Below are positions 13,899-21,739 of a stretch of 23,299 bases of DNA, in pieces. The stretch comes from a virus. Within the stretch, counting starts at the first letter, position 1. Every line of letters begins with the position of its first letter. The stretch lies in IMG/VR virus record IMGVR_UViG_3300035228_000421, positions 1-23,299 of that record. One strand, given 5' to 3'. The notes beneath the pieces are model-generated. The model was not told where the DNA came from, did no database searches, and was given only the letters and a program-made list of their open reading frames with translations. Made by a program: the position numbers and the translations under genes.

Positions 13899-16800
13899 TG
13901 TAAAGAAGTCCTCCAGAACGGCGCTCATCCATGATGACCCGCTTCACAGCAGAGTCGATGGCTTGGCCCAATTTGTTTGCGTTATCCCCTTCAGTTTCGG
14001 TGGAAGCATTTCCACCTTGATCCACATTAACGGTGATATTTGTATTTACATTATTGCCTGCAGGTTTTTTACCCATATCAATTGGAATGGACTTGCCATC
14101 TGGCAAAGGAACAACAGCTTCGTTCATGCCACCTTCTCCAATTAGCGCTCTGGTAGGTCGAGTAACGATGCCGCCCTTTGCCATTTTCTTTTCTCCACCC
14201 CCAAACAGGCCCGAGAGGAATCCCATTAGACCCCCGCCACCTCCGCCGCCGCCGCCACCTAAAGAGGTGCCGGGATCGACACCAAGAGCCGCTTTTAAAA
14301 GGGAGATCATGATCAGTTTTGCAATCATCTGAGTTGCAAGCTTTAAGAAGCTCTTTCCAATATCTGCAAAGAAATTTTGAAATGCTTCGCCAATCGTGGC
14401 GGTGCCTGATACCACATCGTTTATCGCATTCCCCAGACTAGATTCAATCATTCCGGCCATGTCAACCATGCGGCCTTGGATATCGCCCAAATACTGCAGA
14501 TTGTTTGCAACGTATCCGGCTAAATTATTATTGTTGGCCGCTTGAGCCTCGGATAATTCATTGATTGATGTAGTCGCATCCTGCGCTGCTGTATTTAGAT
14601 CTGCAACCGAGATATTATACATATCTTGGTTTAGCTTGCCTGAAATAAGACCCTCATTTAGTTGTGCTAATTTCTCTGAACGCACACGATTTATTTCATT
14701 TATTTGCATCTGTGCTTCGATTTGCTCAGGACTAAATCCTTCCAGCATTAATCGATTGCGTTCTCTTAACGCCTGCGCTTCAAGCTTTGCCCCCTCTGCA
14801 CGCTCTCTGAAGCCAGCTGTAGTCTGAGCAACCATCATCCCTAGCGCGTTGTTGCGCATTTCAAGGGTTTCTCCTGCATATTGCTCTCGTTGATCTTGTG
14901 CTCCCGTCAAGCCTGTTTGTGCCCGTGTAACCCCTGTCTGTGCTCTTGCACGATCAACCGGGTCACTTGCTGCAGCTAGGCGTGCTTGAGCCGCTTTTAG
15001 GCGGTTCTCCGCAGCCGTAATATTTGCGTCGAGCTGTTCTACTTGTGCATCAATGGCTCTGTTGGCTTCGACAAAGCTGTTAATTATTCCGAGCTGTGTT
15101 CTGGCTTCACCTGTCAATAATGCTTCTGCTAATCGATGCCTTTCGGTCAGCAGCTGTGACTCGATCTGAAAACGCTGTCTGACCAGCACAAGCGTTTGTC
15201 TGGCAAGTAGCTGCTCATTGCGCAGCCTGGCGTCAGAGTAAATTTTTGCAATGCGCGGTGCATCCTTGGCTGCTTTCTTGGCTGCTGCTTCACTGGCCTC
15301 ATTTGCTTCCTTTTCCTCCCTTTCACGCTGGTCTGAGACGGTTTCAGGCGGGTTGACCGGGGTCAGACGACTCTTACCGTCAGTTTGGTACTCAATACCT
15401 CCGATCGTTCTGTTCGGAATAATTACATCAATAATCAGCTTCCGACGTTTTGTAAGTTCATCTATCTTTTCCTTAAGCTCATTAATCTTTCGCTGGAATT
15501 CCTTAATTTCAGCTTCTTGACCTCTATAGAATGCAGCCTTTTTAGCGTTGCTTAGGGCCTTTTCATACTTAACAGTAGTTTCCTGCAGCTTTTTAACTTG
15601 CTCATCGACCTCAGATACATCCTCAGTATTCAGCGCATCATCGAATTCCTCCTTCTTTTTAGTTGCGTCTTGTATTGACGCAGCAAGCAGTATAAACGGA
15701 GCAGCAATAAGTGCAATCTTGGCAGCAAGAATCGCAATTGGTATTAACGCCGCCGCACTTGCAAACCCTAGAAGCTTCACCGCTCCTGCAAGAGCTGCAA
15801 CACCAAGTCCTGCCGACGCAGCTACCGCACCAAACGTTTTTAACGGCTTGGGTAGATTGTTAAGAGTATTTAATAGATTAGTTAAAAGCTTAACAAGCGG
15901 TTCAACGACTGGTAGTAACGCATCACCAATAGATATAGCAGCATCGTCAATTGAGTTGCGCAGTGACTGAAAAGTTTGAGATGGTGAAAGTGCTATAAGT
16001 TCTTTGATCTTCTCGCTGTTTGCGTCAAAGCCTCTTGAGAGTGCTCCAACCAGAACCTCAGATGTAATCTTGCCTTCGGAACCTAGCTTTTTTAGTTCTC
16101 CAACAGTGACACCCATTTGTTGGGCAACAGGCACCAAAATACCGGGTATCTGCTCCGCAATAGATCTAAATTCATCACCTTGGAGACGACCACTTCCGAG
16201 GGCTTGTGCCAGTTGTTGAAATGCCACACGGCTCTCATTTGCAGAAGCGCCACTAGCCAGAGCAACCGCATTGAATCCTTTATATACCGTCTGGATTTTT
16301 TCTAGTTCAAATCCAAGTGGACGTAGTCGGGCATATACGTTTGCAAATTCTGATGTTGCGTCTCTTTGTGATTTATTGAACTGAAGTTGGTTACTCTCAA
16401 TGAGTTTTAGAATTTTTGAATATTCCCCATACTCCCTAGATAGAACCGACAGTTTTAGCTGTTGCTGCTCCAGATCTACAGAGGCACCAACAGACCCTGA
16501 AAGTGCTGCGCCAGCCCCAAGGGTCGTCGCAAGAGGCCCCAAACCACCCCCTGCTCCCATTGCACCCCGAACACCCGCAAACGGAGTTCCGACTGCTCCC
16601 CGGACCTTCCCCATAAAGGAGGCTGGTCTTGGTGCAGGGATGCTTGGGGCGCGACCCGGACCTGTTATTTGTGCAGGGCCTGGGGTTTGTAATTTCCCCA
16701 GTCTTGTGAACTCTCTAGCAAAATCTTTGGCTTCTTTTCTGCCCTTTCGTAAGGCCTCAGTAGTTCGAGTAAGTTTTTTATTTAGATGTTCAACCTTGGC

Positions 16801-17052
16801 AGCAGCTTCTTTAGCGCCGTTTACCGTTGCGTCTTTAAACTTGCTTGCAGCTGTTACAGATTTATTAAATTCCTTTCTTGTTTTATTTACCGCGATTGCC
16901 AGCCTGGCGTTTCCTGTCTCTCTTTTCTTAAGCTGATCTTCGGTAGCCTTAGTAGATTTTTCTACTTCCTTCGCAAATTTTGTCTGCTCCTTAATAGCCT
17001 GAGCAGCGCCTTTGACGTTGATGAGATATGTATATTGACCTTGACTTGCCAC
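13885..17052 (-). CDS. Tape measure protein (1055 aa)
   Basis: Sets tail length and is ejected with DNA. Residues 15-120 are coiled-coil and lysine-rich. About 190-400 is the conserved tape-measure N-terminal domain: VDLEQQQLKLSVLSR, ANVYARLRPLGF, VAFQQLAQALGSGRLQGDEFRSIAEQIPGI, KLGSEGKITSEVLVGALSRG, SLRNSIDDAAISIGDALLPVV. A hydrophobic span at about 410-460 could insert into the host membrane. A long helical middle follows, then GNAINDVVSGTATIGEAFQNFFADIGKSFLKLATQMIAKLI, a run of nine glycines (about residue 930-940), and MAKGGIVTRPTRALIGEGGMNEAVVPL typical of the C-terminus. The first codon is GTG, with AAGG about 12 bases upstream; no in-frame ATG precedes it. At about 0.15 nm per residue the tail would be roughly 155 nm. 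It is longer than lambda gpH (853 residues). Confidence 0.92.
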   Translation of the reverse strand: MASQGQYTYLINVKGAAQAIKEQTKFAKEVEKSTKATEDQLKKRETGNARLAIAVNKTRKEFNKSVTAASKFKDATVNGAKEAAAKVEHLNKKLTRTTEALRKGRKEAKDFAREFTRLGKLQTPGPAQITGPGRAPSIPAPRPASFMGKVRGAVGTPFAGVRGAMGAGGGLGPLATTLGAGAALSGSVGASVDLEQQQLKLSVLSREYGEYSKILKLIESNQLQFNKSQRDATSEFANVYARLRPLGFELEKIQTVYKGFNAVALASGASANESRVAFQQLAQALGSGRLQGDEFRSIAEQIPGILVPVAQQMGVTVGELKKLGSEGKITSEVLVGALSRGFDANSEKIKELIALSPSQTFQSLRNSIDDAAISIGDALLPVVEPLVKLLTNLLNTLNNLPKPLKTFGAVAASAGLGVAALAGAVKLLGFASAAALIPIAILAAKIALIAAPFILLAASIQDATKKKEEFDDALNTEDVSEVDEQVKKLQETTVKYEKALSNAKKAAFYRGQEAEIKEFQRKINELKEKIDELTKRRKLIIDVIIPNRTIGGIEYQTDGKSRLTPVNPPETVSDQREREEKEANEASEAAAKKAAKDAPRIAKIYSDARLRNEQLLARQTLVLVRQRFQIESQLLTERHRLAEALLTGEARTQLGIINSFVEANRAIDAQVEQLDANITAAENRLKAAQARLAAASDPVDRARAQTGVTRAQTGLTGAQDQREQYAGETLEMRNNALGMMVAQTTAGFRERAEGAKLEAQALRERNRLMLEGFSPEQIEAQMQINEINRVRSEKLAQLNEGLISGKLNQDMYNISVADLNTAAQDATTSINELSEAQAANNNNLAGYVANNLQYLGDIQGRMVDMAGMIESSLGNAINDVVSGTATIGEAFQNFFADIGKSFLKLATQMIAKLIMISLLKAALGVDPGTSLGGGGGGGGGGLMGFLSGLFGGGEKKMAKGGIVTRPTRALIGEGGMNEAVVPLPDGKSIPIDMGKKPAGNNVNTNITVNVDQGGNASTETEGDNANKLGQAIDSAVKRVIMDERRSGGLLYNGRR

Positions 17053-17083
17053 AGATACACCACGCCTTAAAGTAATTTTATCG

Positions 17084-17527
17084 CTATGTGCTTATAACTT
17101 TATTTAAACCTGCAATAACATGAACAGGTAATTTTTTCTGTTGAATGAGTTTTTTAATTACCTCCTGAGTCTCCATTCTAGAAGCACTGTGTTCAGGATC
17201 AAGATCGAACGGCAAATAATCTGTTAAAGGTATTTGCTTGGCTTTGTTTTTACCACCGCTGAAACTTTGAGCAATTGCCACCACAATCGAAGTCAGCCTG
17301 GCTGTAGTGATTGAATAGGTATTCGCTAAGCGTTTATCACGCTCACCACCAAGCCGGATGATTTCAAAGACGCACTGCATAGGCATCTGTAGAAATTCAG
17401 CTTTATCAATGCTTTGTCCTACAGGAGTTGCTTTGAATTCCGTGTAAGCCATCAGTAGATCAACTGCTGAGGTCGCCAAATATTCGCGCAATGTAGCGAT
17501 TCTGGTGTTGACGACCTCAAGGGTTAG
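17084..17527 (-). CDS. T extension of the tail assembly chaperone, made by -1 frameshift
   Basis: This frame has no convincing start of its own. The first in-frame start-like codon is a TTG at 17491 with no ribosome-binding site. The frame is open upstream to the GGGAAAC slip site, where a -1 shift from the upstream chaperone frame would enter at CTA (17525-17527) and add 147 residues. The resulting fusion of about 314 residues parallels lambda gpGT (279). Residues continue LTLEVVNTRIATLREYLATSAV and then helical, polar sequence (EVIKKLIQQKKLPVHVIAGLNKV). In lambda G and GT coat the tape measure and recruit tube subunits. The gene immediately precedes the tape measure, as expected. Confidence 0.85.
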   Translation of the reverse strand, partial: LTLEVVNTRIATLREYLATSAVDLLMAYTEFKATPVGQSIDKAEFLQMPMQCVFEIIRLGGERDKRLANTYSITTARLTSIVVAIAQSFSGGKNKAKQIPLTDYLPFDLDPEHSASRMETQEVIKKLIQQKKLPVHVIAGLNKVIST

Positions 17528-17533
17528 TTTCCC
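17468..17533 (-). promoter_or_regulatory. Programmed -1 ribosomal frameshift signal (slip site plus stem-loop)
   Basis: The heptamer GGGAAAC (17527-17533) lies as G GGA AAC in the zero frame, directly before the TAA stop (17524-17526) of the upstream chaperone gene. Seven bases later TGAGGTCGTCAA (17508-17519) pairs with TTGGCGACCTCA (17468-17479). That is 12 consecutive pairs including one G-U, with a 28-base loop. Slip heptamer, about 7-base spacer and stem fit the classic frameshift design; lambda uses GGGAAAG. The loop contains TCGC/GCGA, which could form a small inner hairpin. Frameshift efficiency and any pseudoknot are unknown. Confidence 0.85.
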
Positions 17534-18027
17534 TCGTCTTCCTCCTCTTCGCCCTCAGGCCAGCCATTGCGCTCCCATTCGACAAACAAATAGATTTCAT
17601 CCAGCAATTTACTGGGCATCTCTTTGGTGTCGCTCTCTTCCCAATCAGAAGTTTTGGCCCACTTGCCTTTTTCTTTGTATTCGGCTCGATAACGCATTAA
17701 CAGCGTCACCGTTTGGATTTTTTGTTCGCTGGCGGATTGACCGCTGCTCTGTATTGCAGCAAGCTCATCCACATAATCGAATAAGACATCTTGATTCTCG
17801 TCGGCGTTTCCTAAAATGTCTAGGGCTTCCTGAACAGGAATATCCCGTTTAAGTGCAAGATCGCGTCCGATCTTTAGCAGCTTATAAGTATTAGCTGCTT
17901 GTTGTCTTCCAACTTCCTCAATACCTTCGATCTCACCGGCAACTAAGTCCTTGTAGATCGGGAAGCGAAAGGGGGAAATGTCATGGTACTTTTTCTGACC
18001 AAAAAATACTTTTGAATACTTACTCAT
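17524..18027 (-). CDS. Tail assembly chaperone, gpG-like (167 aa)
   Basis: Encodes the short chaperone (G-type) that precedes the tape measure. The sequence is largely helical (IYKDLVAGEIEGIEEVGRQQAANTYKLLKIGRDLALKR; ALDILGNADENQDVLFDYVDEL; QTVTLLMRYRAEYKEKGKW). It ends in a strongly acidic tail (EGEEEEDEGN) where the slip site lies. I recognise it by position, length, acidic tail and the adjoining frameshift signal rather than by clear sequence similarity to lambda G. It starts 4 bases inside the previous gene (ATGA). Family role: with its frameshifted GT form it binds the tape measure and tube subunit during tail assembly, and is not in the finished virion. Confidence 0.8.
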   Translation of the reverse strand: MSKYSKVFFGQKKYHDISPFRFPIYKDLVAGEIEGIEEVGRQQAANTYKLLKIGRDLALKRDIPVQEALDILGNADENQDVLFDYVDELAAIQSSGQSASEQKIQTVTLLMRYRAEYKEKGKWAKTSDWEESDTKEMPSKLLDEIYLFVEWERNGWPEGEEEEDEGN

Positions 18028-18254
18028 TTGATGATGTAAAACGAGGTATCAGCGGCCACAACCTCAAAGGGTTGATTCGCGCCTTTTTCAGAAATTTCTA
18101 CTAATAAACTAGCACCATCTTCCGTCACAAGTTCTAAAGGCGAGGACGTAGAGGGGGCGATGTAAACCGCCCCAACCTCTAGTAGCTCTTTGTTTGATCT
18201 GCAATTAACAAAATAAGAACGTCCGTCCTTAGATAAGAGCAGATCAAACTTCAT
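18024..18254 (-). CDS. Unknown small protein between tail tube and chaperone (76 aa)
   Basis: Not recognised. The 76 residues (MKFDLLLSKDGRSYFVNCRSNKELLEVGAVYIAP...LELVTEDGASLLVEISEKG...FEVVAADTSFYIIK) look like alternating short strands, consistent with one small beta barrel or sandwich. The start overlaps the tail tube stop by one base, and the end overlaps the chaperone start by four (ATGA), so it is tightly co-translated with both. In lambda, G directly follows V, so this is an additional gene at this place. A minor tail or assembly factor is likely but unproven. Confidence 0.5.
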   Translation of the reverse strand: MKFDLLLSKDGRSYFVNCRSNKELLEVGAVYIAPSTSSPLELVTEDGASLLVEISEKGANQPFEVVAADTSFYIIK

Positions 18255-18856
18255 CAGCCGTAGATGTCAATCTTGGAGGTGGCTTGCTCCAACATACCGC
18301 TATAGATTTGACCACGGCTAGAGAAAGTCCAGCTCAGTTCCAACAAACCATCAGCAGGTGTCGATTCACTAATGTCGCTCACACCAGCACAAAATGCACG
18401 TACGTGATAATCAAATTTAGGCCCGCTGTCCTCTCCCATAAAGGTGAGCACCTCAACGTAAACTTCTTTATTGAGATCGTGCTCCGCGGCCAAGATCAAG
18501 GCCAGCGCGGGGTCGGCTGCAGGGACTGCTGCAACACCACCTGCGCCTGTACCCGAGGCGATGGTATTCAATGTGAAATAAGCCGTGCAGGCAAGATCAC
18601 CGGCAAGTGAAGTTCCTACAGAATCCCGATAACCTTCGTCTCCAAGCAGGAAAAACTCTTGGTTATTAGTTACAGGGGTGTAATCAGCCGTAATTAGGCC
18701 TTTAAGGCCAAGCATGGTTGCGCTGGAAGGGCTCTCGTACTCTGCTGTGTGGCTGCCTTTTGTAAATGTACTCGCAGCTAGACGGGTCGGGGCATCACAT
18801 ACTCGCACGATGCGATCCCTGCCCCTAACAAAAGCTGCACCTGGAAGTTGGGCCAT
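18254..18856 (-). CDS. Major tail tube protein (200 aa)
   Basis: Position just before the chaperone and tape measure genes, the about 200-residue length and a beta-rich sequence support a tail tube subunit that forms stacked hexameric rings. Visible features include RDRIVRVCDAPTRLAASTFTKGSHTAEYESP at the N-terminal end, a TADYTPVTNNQEFFLLGDEGYRDSVGTSLAGDLACTAYFTL segment, KEVYVEVLTFMG-DSGPKFDYHVRAFCAGVSDISE, and LLELSWTFSSRGQIYSGML close to the C-terminus. The last strand, which reads like the E-SW-F-S-G pattern of tube proteins, fits the family. Similarity to a named tube protein was not clear by eye, so context carries much of the call. Confidence 0.75.
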   Translation of the reverse strand: MAQLPGAAFVRGRDRIVRVCDAPTRLAASTFTKGSHTAEYESPSSATMLGLKGLITADYTPVTNNQEFFLLGDEGYRDSVGTSLAGDLACTAYFTLNTIASGTGAGGVAAVPAADPALALILAAEHDLNKEVYVEVLTFMGEDSGPKFDYHVRAFCAGVSDISESTPADGLLELSWTFSSRGQIYSGMLEQATSKIDIYG

Positions 18857-18858
18857 TT

Positions 18859-19260
18859 TTAGACTTGCTCCGTGTAAATCTGTGGATCGGGGATGTTTAC
18901 TTTCAGTGTCTCAAACGAAATATCAGTTTGTTGCTGATGAACTGATGATGTGATGTCTGGGAACGACCGAAAAAGTAGCAACCGAAAGTTATCTAATGTT
19001 TGGGCTGTGTCATAACTTGTCAAAGTGATTACCCACTCATTTTCAAGAACAACTGAACTAGATAGCGTCGGGATGTTCTTTGAGATTGGTACTTCATCTA
19101 TGACACATTCTGTGCCGGCGATTGTCCAATCTTTCGGAACTTGCTGAGAACCCCGGACCCAAAGGGCTGGGGATGTAGAACCATCTGGAAGATTATAATT
19201 TCCTAGTTGGCTCCCTATAACTGAGTCTATAAGACTGCGAACCTGGGATACGCTAGCCAT
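18859..19260 (-). CDS. Probable tail terminator (gpU-like) protein (133 aa)
   Basis: Position between the tail-completion-like protein and the tail tube, and the length of about 130, match the tail terminator that caps the tube (lambda gpU has 131 residues). The sequence has an N-terminal helix (VSQVRSLIDSVIGSQLGNYNL), a middle strand region (VVLENEWVITLTSYDTAQTLDNFRLLLFRSFPDI) and a C-terminal strand pair (ISFETLKVNIPDPQIYTEQV), consistent with that mixed alpha/beta fold. AGGAGAGAG lies just upstream of the start, within the previous gene. The start overlaps that gene by 8 bases. Sequence similarity to a specific family was not checked. Confidence 0.6.
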   Translation of the reverse strand: MASVSQVRSLIDSVIGSQLGNYNLPDGSTSPALWVRGSQQVPKDWTIAGTECVIDEVPISKNIPTLSSSVVLENEWVITLTSYDTAQTLDNFRLLLFRSFPDITSSVHQQQTDISFETLKVNIPDPQIYTEQV

Positions 19261-19681
19261 CTAACTCTCTCCTAAGTATATCTGCAAAGTATCCCATGGG
19301 CTGCACCTTATCTTCTGCAGTTTTCGTCCATGGACGTTGGGGATAAAATCCACCATTTTTTAAAGTTCCCCCATCGTGAACAATGGCAGAGTAATTAACT
19401 TCCCACTTAATCAAAAAAGAGTATTTACTCGTTTGCTGGGGTTCAGTTTGTGAATTTAAAAGACTGCCCAAGTCCACAATATCCCTAGGTTCTCCTACTA
19501 CCCTGCCATTCTTTCTAAAAGTCTTTTTTGCGCCGCCGATTGAATGCCACGGCCAAGTCGAGGATTTAATCTCTTTTTGAAATTGATCCTCTAGTTTATT
19601 TACAGTCTCCTCAAGTGCTTTTTGTACTGCACGAGGAAACCTTCTAGCGATATCTCTGGGTTGTACTCCTTTGGCACCCAT
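19253..19681 (-). CDS. HK97-gp10-like head-tail/tail completion protein (142 aa)
   Basis: Pattern YSAIVHDGGTLKNGGFYPQRPWTKTAEDK near residues 95-125 is that of the HK97 gp10 / minor tail Z family: a 'Y---VH-G' followed by an aromatic/basic 'RPW'. The N-terminal half (RDIARRFPRAVQKALEETVNKLEDQFQKEIKS) is helical and basic, as usual for the family. The family joins the connector to the tail. It sits between the probable stopper gene and the probable tail terminator gene. Confidence 0.75.
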   Translation of the reverse strand: MGAKGVQPRDIARRFPRAVQKALEETVNKLEDQFQKEIKSSTWPWHSIGGAKKTFRKNGRVVGEPRDIVDLGSLLNSQTEPQQTSKYSFLIKWEVNYSAIVHDGGTLKNGGFYPQRPWTKTAEDKVQPMGYFADILRRELDG

Positions 19682-19683
19682 AA

Positions 19684-20061
19684 TTAACCTGCTGCACCGG
19701 TTTGTTCAAACTGTCCAGTAAAATTCTGAAATTGGCTTGCTCTGGCGTAGGTCAACGTGTTTGACCCAAGGTCCGTTATCCGTAGCTTGCCGGTCACGCC
19801 GTTGACTGTTGCCTCGGCAAACATCCCGGCTTTAATCTTTGAACTGAAGGTCGAAGGATTTAACAACTTGCCTGAGCAACTTGTCTCAATCTCGTTAACG
19901 CCTTCTTTGTTTTCTGTAAATTTGGAGTTCAGCTGAACATTACAGACATAGGTCTGAGATTGATTTCGCTGAATCCTGTTACCAGTCGTCGGGTCCGTGA
20001 CGTATGACGAATAGACCTGGAAGACCAAAATCGCGTTGTCAAACGGCGCGTAGGAACCCAT
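19684..20061 (-). CDS. Probable head-tail stopper/adaptor protein (125 aa)
   Basis: Starts MGSYAPFDNAILVFQVYSSY and continues with short strands (QTYVCNVQLNSKFTEN, IETSCSGKLLNPSTFSSKIKAGMFAEATVNGVTGKLRITDLGSNTLTYARASQFQNFTGQFEQTG). All-beta with a length near 125 fits a stopper or head-tail joining protein (position of lambda gpFII). The gene lies between the DUF4054-type connector and the gp10-like protein. The ATG overlaps the previous stop (TAATG). Function is inferred from position; no diagnostic motif is visible. Confidence 0.5.
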   Translation of the reverse strand: MGSYAPFDNAILVFQVYSSYVTDPTTGNRIQRNQSQTYVCNVQLNSKFTENKEGVNEIETSCSGKLLNPSTFSSKIKAGMFAEATVNGVTGKLRITDLGSNTLTYARASQFQNFTGQFEQTGAAG

Positions 20062-20390
20062 TAGAACGTAAACCCGGTGATATTGACTAGCTCCTCCCTG
20101 AGATACAGATAGGTCGCTCCGTAGGTTGTGTCGGCAAGTGTGTAACCCGCCGCACCCCTGTAGTTAATAGTTCTGACGTTTGTTGCAACGCCGATCTGCT
20201 GTCCAATGGACTGCGTTCGAGATGCCAACAGATGGGCCGTCATGTAATTGACGGCGTCATCGTGCTGATTACCCCAAATACCCGAGTCGTTTTGGCGCTG
20301 TGCCTCGGCAATGGTCGCAGTCACAACAGCCGCTTCCAGGTTGTCAAACTCTGGAAAGCGAGCCAAAAATGTTGTGCTGGTAACTGCCAT
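20061..20390 (-). CDS. DUF4054-type head-tail connector protein (109 aa)
   Basis: The sequence TTFLARFPEFDNLEAAVVTATIAEAQRQNDSGIWGNQHDDAVNYMTAHLLASRT is the pattern of the DUF4054 family: 'FR-rFPEF----d--i---l--A' followed by 'W----d-A--ylaAHlla'. YGATYLYLREELVNITG closes the domain. Members are helical head-completion/adaptor proteins next to the capsid module in siphoviruses and myoviruses, analogous to HK97 gp6-type adaptors. It overlaps its neighbours by one base on each side. Confidence 0.85.
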   Translation of the reverse strand: MAVTSTTFLARFPEFDNLEAAVVTATIAEAQRQNDSGIWGNQHDDAVNYMTAHLLASRTQSIGQQIGVATNVRTINYRGAAGYTLADTTYGATYLYLREELVNITGFTF

Positions 20391-20800
20391 TAACCTTCAC
20401 CCGATGTGACTGCTGTAATCCGTTTTTGAATAGCGTTTTTGATGCGAATCCGGTTTTCTGCCAGATCCCATTCCTTGAGAAGCTCAAGGTCAAAACACTT
20501 ATTCACTAAATCCAAAGACGATTTGACAGACTTAGTTGAAAGTCCACCTTTCGCCACTGGTGAATCAGAAATAACCTCTACATCGTCTTCTACTCGAAGC
20601 GCACCGATCTCCAATAATTCGGGGACCAATGGGAGCTTTTTAATCTCCTCCCAAAGAGCAGCGTCAATATCACGATTGACACCGCCCTTTAGTTCTACAT
20701 ATTGGGTAGATCCCGCAGGTCCCGTGATTAAAGAGAAGCCTAAAGAGACATCCTTATCACGGGCAGGATTTTCGAGTTGAGGGTTGTAAATTACGAGCAT
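20390..20800 (-). CDS. Small head-associated protein of unknown role (136 aa)
   Basis: Begins MLVIYNPQLENPARDKDVSLGFSLITGPAGSTQYVELKGGVNRDIDAALWEEIKKLPLVPELLEIGALRV. The stretch 'G-N-VD--LWe--k--p-v--Ll--Gal-v' is one I have seen in small proteins beside phage capsid genes, but no clear function is known. The C-terminal half (GGLSTKSVKSSLDLVNKCFDLELLKEWDLAENRIRIKNAIQKRI) is helical and charged, like a small lysine-rich binding domain. It follows the capsid gene by 22 bases with a poor ribosome-binding site. It might decorate the head or assist connector loading. Confidence 0.5.
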   Translation of the reverse strand: MLVIYNPQLENPARDKDVSLGFSLITGPAGSTQYVELKGGVNRDIDAALWEEIKKLPLVPELLEIGALRVEDDVEVISDSPVAKGGLSTKSVKSSLDLVNKCFDLELLKEWDLAENRIRIKNAIQKRITAVTSGEG

Positions 20801-20822
20801 GATCTAAAGAAATGAACCCTTA

Positions 20823-21731
20823 TCAGGCTTTCTCAAGAACAATAGCGGACTTAGGATAGTAGAGCGAAACGCCACCAACCTTCGCCATTGCCGCAACACT
20901 GAATTCCAAACCCTGTCTAATCGGGGGTAAGAATTCTAGAGTCTTTGGCAAGTGCAGTTGCAGCTTGTCGGGTGAACGATCGTAAGCAATCATTCGATCC
21001 TTAGAAAGGCTGCCATTAGCTGCGGCAAGTTCGTTGATAGGTTCAACAGAACGGATGTAAGGATTGGTCCGTAGGAAAAATTCCAAAACGGTCGTATCGC
21101 TTGTGCTGGAGCGAGGAGTCGTCGAAATTTTGCGGTACGCATCCAGAGGGAGCAGCAAAGTATTGGGACGCTCTTTTTGCCGACTGTTAGAAACAATCCG
21201 GGTAGCGGGTTCGTTCAACAGATCGATCATTTCATCGGTCGTTGTTGCCGAATCAGTGAACCATTTGTTAGGTACTACCTTGTCTACTTGTGGAGAATTA
21301 AAGAATCCTTCCAGACCAACACTGCTATCTCCGAAGAAAGCAATATCCTGAATTTTTTCCTCTGATGCACGACGTACTGCGTTAGCACGACGTTGCTCAA
21401 GGTTCATTCCAGGGATGGTTGCAGCTGCTCGCGTTTCAGCGATCGTGTATGCAAATGCACCACCAATCGTGACCACCTTCGCGGTGACTTCCTTGCGGAG
21501 CACGTCGCTACGGGGGAGATCAGATGCCTTGTCCTGAATGATCTTCATGCTGCCTTGAGCATCGAAGATTCGGTATGTGTATGATTCTGCTGCTTCGCCA
21601 ATTTCTTGGCTGACAGGAATCAGATTTTGATACACAATATCACTGTAAGTAACTTCATACGTCCGTGAAAGGATCGTTTGAAGTTCGCGGGCTAGGAAGA
21701 TTCCTACCTCGTCGTTGCGGATTTCGGACAT
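20823..21731 (-). CDS. Major capsid protein, DUF2184 type (302 aa)
   Basis: DUF2184 capsid signature: LARELQTILSRTYEVTYSDIVYQNLIPVSQEIGEAAESYTYRIFDAQGSMKII, DLPRSDV, VVTIGGAFAYTIAETRAAATIPGMNLEQRRANAVRRASEEKIQDIAFFGD, VGLEGFFN. The first part matches the family closely: capsid N-arm, then YR--D--G--K-I, DLP--DV and the 'A-GYS--E-RAA---G--L---R---A-RA-EEK---I-F-GD---GL-G--N' stretch. It has the strongest ribosome-binding site in the window (AGGAGGT, 8 bases from ATG), in keeping with the most abundant virion protein. It follows the cement protein gene by 20 bases. No upstream prosequence is obvious. The fold is presumably HK97-like. Confidence 0.9.
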   Translation of the reverse strand: MSEIRNDEVGIFLARELQTILSRTYEVTYSDIVYQNLIPVSQEIGEAAESYTYRIFDAQGSMKIIQDKASDLPRSDVLRKEVTAKVVTIGGAFAYTIAETRAAATIPGMNLEQRRANAVRRASEEKIQDIAFFGDSSVGLEGFFNSPQVDKVVPNKWFTDSATTTDEMIDLLNEPATRIVSNSRQKERPNTLLLPLDAYRKISTTPRSSTSDTTVLEFFLRTNPYIRSVEPINELAAANGSLSKDRMIAYDRSPDKLQLHLPKTLEFLPPIRQGLEFSVAAMAKVGGVSLYYPKSAIVLEKA

Positions 21732-21739
21732 GAATTAAT

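Noticed and set aside
13899-13928. Upstream ATG (13928) as the start of the gpM-like gene
   Set aside because: No ribosome-binding site, 44-base overlap with the tape measure, and 10 extra residues not expected for the family; the ATG at 13898 has GGAGG about 10 bases upstream.
14230-14265. Trinucleotide (GGC/GGT/GGA) repeat as a mobile or regulatory repeat
   Set aside because: It is in frame and encodes the glycine linker common in tape measure C-termini.
14033-14332. Plus-strand ORF with a run of prolines
   Set aside because: The proline run is the antisense reading of the tape measure's glycine run.
16400-16936. 178-residue plus-strand ORF opposite the tape measure
   Set aside because: Low-complexity Pro/Ala/Ser translation typical of the antisense of Gly/Ala/Lys-rich coding; no ribosome-binding site or family match.
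17084-17491. Treating the T region as an independent TTG-initiated gene
   Set aside because: No ribosome-binding site precedes the TTG, the frame is open upstream to a GGGAAAC slip site in proper phase, and a 12-bp stem follows at the usual distance.
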